Positions 7,050 through 8,706 of a stretch of DNA of 8,706 nucleotides are shown here, in pieces. How positions within the stretch are numbered: the stretch's first letter is position 1; each line of letters begins with the position of its first letter. The DNA is from Merdimonas faecigallinarum (lineage in GTDB: Bacteria > Bacillota > Clostridia > Lachnospirales > Lachnospiraceae). Where the stretch lies: NCBI GenBank assembly GCA_019119285.1, contig DWXJ01000106.1, positions 1 to 8,706 of the forward strand, written 5' to 3'. Under the pieces are notes generated by a model. The model searched no databases. It was not told the origin of the DNA and saw only the letters and a program-made list of their open reading frames with translations. Both the position numbers and the translations under genes were made by a program.

Positions 7050-7367
7050 ATGGACAAAAACTATACGATTGCGGTTGCTGGTACGGGCTATGTTGGCCTG
7101 TCTATTGCCACACTACTATCCCAGCATCATAAAGTTTATGCCGTGGATATTGTGACGTCAAAGGTCTAGCTTATTAATCAAAGAAAATCTCCCATTCAGG
7201 ATGAATACATTGAAAAGTATCTGTTGGAAAAGGAGCTGGATCTGACGGCAACGCTTGACGCAGAGATGGCGGACAGTGCTACGGATTTCGTTGTTATTGC
7301 TGCCCCGACTAATTACGACTCAACCACACAGTACTTTGATACGTCTGCTGTCAAAAGCGTTATTGAC
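7050..7367 (+). pseudogene. ugd: UDP-glucose 6-dehydrogenase, truncated 5' fragment with nonsense codon (copy 2)
   Basis: This second ugd head aligns without gaps to copy 1 (constant offset 1132 bp) over about 106 codons. Roughly 14 residues differ, and many third-position changes are present. The longest exact match is 29 bp (5987-6015 with 7119-7147). It has its own ribosome-site-like AAGAGG about 9 nt before the ATG. Codon 40, Glu in copy 1, is TAG at 7167-7169, a one-base change from GAG. Homology stops after SVID near 7365, and the frame runs on into unrelated sequence to a stop at 7497-7499. Outside the nonsense codon it is closer to the family consensus than copy 1 (APTNYD kept), so it decayed independently. 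Internal ATGs such as 7224 lack the Rossmann loop, so restarted translation would give no enzyme. Confidence 0.88.
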
Positions 7368-7672
7368 AAGCTATTTCACGCGGCGAAAAGATGCTATGTG
7401 CTTAATAGTAAGTTGTTTTGCGTGTTCCATTTGCTAATGAGGGTAAGAAATCAACTTGGAGAAATAGAAGGCTCAACAAGATTGATTCAAACAAGCTAAT
7501 GCAGAAAAGATAAAAATAAGAAAAATAGTTGTTTCTATGTCGGAATTTTGTGAAATGTGTGTTTATCCATTGCTGTGCTTTTAGCTCAGCATAACAAGGG
7601 AAAGCTTACACACGTGTCATTTTCCGGAGAGACTGAGTGAGAGAATAAAAAATAGAATAAGGAGATGCAGAG
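7368..7672 (+). other. stretch without a recognisable gene before the glycosyltransferase
   Basis: About 305 bp in which no gene is recognised. The copy 2 ugd frame continues to 7499 with residues unlike Ugd (Cys-rich, no family motif). A different frame is open from 7412 to a stop at 7511-7513, just after three consecutive stop codons (TAA TAG TAA at 7403-7411). It contains PFANEGKKSTWRNRR and could be the worn C-terminal tail of another gene. An ACACGTGT palindrome lies near 7611. No good terminator or strong promoter is visible, so how the next gene is transcribed is unclear. The last bases hold its ribosome site AAGGAGA (7659-7665). Confidence 0.55.
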
Positions 7673-8706
7673 ATGGAAAAGAAAAAGCTACTAATTTATG
7701 CCCATTATTATATACCGGATACTGCATCAACAGGTCAAATCCTTCGTGAACTCGCAGAAGGAATGCTGGACAAGTTTGATGTTACCGTGATATGTGTGGT
7801 TCCTTCTTATCTCGGAACCATTGAGAATAAATATAAAGCAAAAAAATACTATAAAGAAAACATAAACGGGATAAATGTACTTCGTATCCGAGTACCGGAA
7901 TTCAGTAAAACAAATAAGAAGAGTCGCATAAAAAATATCGTATCGTATTTCTTTGGAGCGATGGCGGCAACATTTAAGGTTGGGAAAATGGATTATGTTT
8001 TTTCCATTTCTCAGCCCCCCATATTGGGAGGTCTGCTTGGAGTATGGGGAAAATGGGTGAAACAAGCCAAGTATATCTATAATATCCAAGATTTTAACCC
8101 GGAGCAGGTTCTTGCAGTTGGGTACAGCAAAAGTAAGCTCATCACAGACATAATGATGTATCTTGACAAATTCAGTTGTAGGAGAAGCAATTTGATTATT
8201 ACGGTTGGTCGTGATCTTGTAGAGACTGTAAATCGACGGTTTAGAGGAAGAAAAGTCCCTAGAACTGTAATGATCAATAACTGGACAGATGAGAAAAAGA
8301 TATATCCACTTCCAGAGGATCATCCAAAAGTGCTTGAGTTCAAGAAGAAATACGGTTTGGATGGCAAGTTCATCATCATGTATTCCGGCAACATAGGCCT
8401 GTATTATGATTTGGAGAATTTGATTAAGGTAGTAGAACGGTTTAAGCCAGGTACCAAAACTGCAGATGGTAGAGAAGTTGTATTTGCTTTTGTTGGTGCT
8501 GGCTCCGTGTTGGACAAGTTGGTGATATATGTGAAGGAACATCACATGGATAATGTGAAGTTTATTCCCTATCAAGACAGATCTGACCTTATCTACAGTC
8601 TGAATGCCGGAGATGTACACTGGTGTGTGAATGCGAAAGGTATTAAAGGCGTCAGCTGTCCATCGAAATATTATGGGATTGCTGCTGCCGGAAAAAGTGT
8701 ATTAGC
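7673..8706 (+). CDS. GT4-family glycosyltransferase (WcaI/WbuB-like), 3' end outside window
   Basis: A cytosolic or membrane-associated GT-B glycosyltransferase that would move a sugar from a nucleotide donor onto a growing lipid-linked polysaccharide unit. The frame is open from ATG 7673 to the end of the window, giving 344 full codons; family members run to about 400, so the missing part is short. Motifs in order: N-terminal LLIYAHYYIPDTASTGQILR with LAEGML, typical of the WcaI-like acceptor domain; YNIQDFNPE mid-domain; YSGNIGLYYDLENL at the start of the donor domain; FVGAGS; and CPSKYYGIAAAGKSVL near the visible end, matching the donor-binding PSKxYxxxAxG block. The start is chosen on AAGGAGA, 7 nt before the ATG. 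It sits in the AT-richer part of the window downstream of the ugd remnants. Donor and acceptor cannot be told from sequence; GDP-fucose from the upstream fkp is only one possibility. Confidence 0.9.
   Translation, partial: MEKKKLLIYAHYYIPDTASTGQILRELAEGMLDKFDVTVICVVPSYLGTIENKYKAKKYYKENINGINVLRIRVPEFSKTNKKSRIKNIVSYFFGAMAATFKVGKMDYVFSISQPPILGGLLGVWGKWVKQAKYIYNIQDFNPEQVLAVGYSKSKLITDIMMYLDKFSCRRSNLIITVGRDLVETVNRRFRGRKVPRTVMINNWTDEKKIYPLPEDHPKVLEFKKKYGLDGKFIIMYSGNIGLYYDLENLIKVVERFKPGTKTADGREVVFAFVGAGSVLDKLVIYVKEHHMDNVKFIPYQDRSDLIYSLNAGDVHWCVNAKGIKGVSCPSKYYGIAAAGKSVL

Noticed and set aside
7224..7499. Separate 91-codon gene inside ugd copy 2
   Set aside because: The first ~48 codons are plain ugd homology after its nonsense codon. 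There is no ribosome site at this ATG and the tail matches nothing recognisable.
7727..8620. 297-codon open frame on the - strand
   Set aside because: It is antisense to the glycosyltransferase frame, which is open to the window end, has GT4 motifs in the right order and a good ribosome site.

Overview
This window looks like chromosomal DNA from a low-to-mid GC anaerobic Firmicute, most likely a gut clostridium of the Lachnospiraceae type. That placement is inferred from the style of the proteins: a clostridial NCS2 purine permease, a PPi-type phosphofructokinase with a GGNDSMDT signature, and strong AAGGAG-like ribosome sites. No rRNA or marker gene is present to confirm it. Sampled lines are about 50-55% GC in the left two thirds and about 30-43% GC to the right of position 6391.

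Region 1 (1-2640) holds two housekeeping genes facing each other. One is the 3' part of an NCS2 nucleobase permease (+). The other is a complete 410-residue phosphofructokinase of the pyrophosphate-dependent type (-). They share a bidirectional terminator at 1268-1313. The phosphofructokinase has a well-formed extended -10 promoter overlapped by a perfect 9-bp inverted repeat.

Region 2 (2640-5909) is a divergent promoter region followed by one very large gene of 1013 codons. It encodes an Fkp-type fusion of L-fucose-1-phosphate guanylyltransferase and L-fucokinase, the salvage route from free L-fucose to GDP-L-fucose. It has its own promoter and a leader of about 130 nt containing a 9-bp hairpin.

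Region 3 (5918-7672) is a zone of gene decay. Eight bases after fkp starts the 5' third of a UDP-glucose 6-dehydrogenase gene (ugd), which ends at a stop after 157 codons. About 660 bp of non-coding, stop-rich sequence follow. Then comes a second, diverged 5' fragment of the same gene, with a nonsense codon at position 40 and loss of homology after about 106 codons. About 300 bp more without a recognisable gene follow.

Region 4 (7673-end) is the start of an intact GT4 (WcaI/WbuB-like) glycosyltransferase, cut by the window end. Together, fkp, the ugd remnants and the glycosyltransferase point to the edge of a capsule or exopolysaccharide locus. GDP-fucose would be one donor sugar. UDP-glucuronate would have been another, but its gene is broken in both copies seen here. 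The most notable features are the two tandem broken ugd heads at the boundary between the conserved backbone and the AT-richer polysaccharide region, and a eukaryote/Bacteroides-style Fkp enzyme in an apparent Firmicute.
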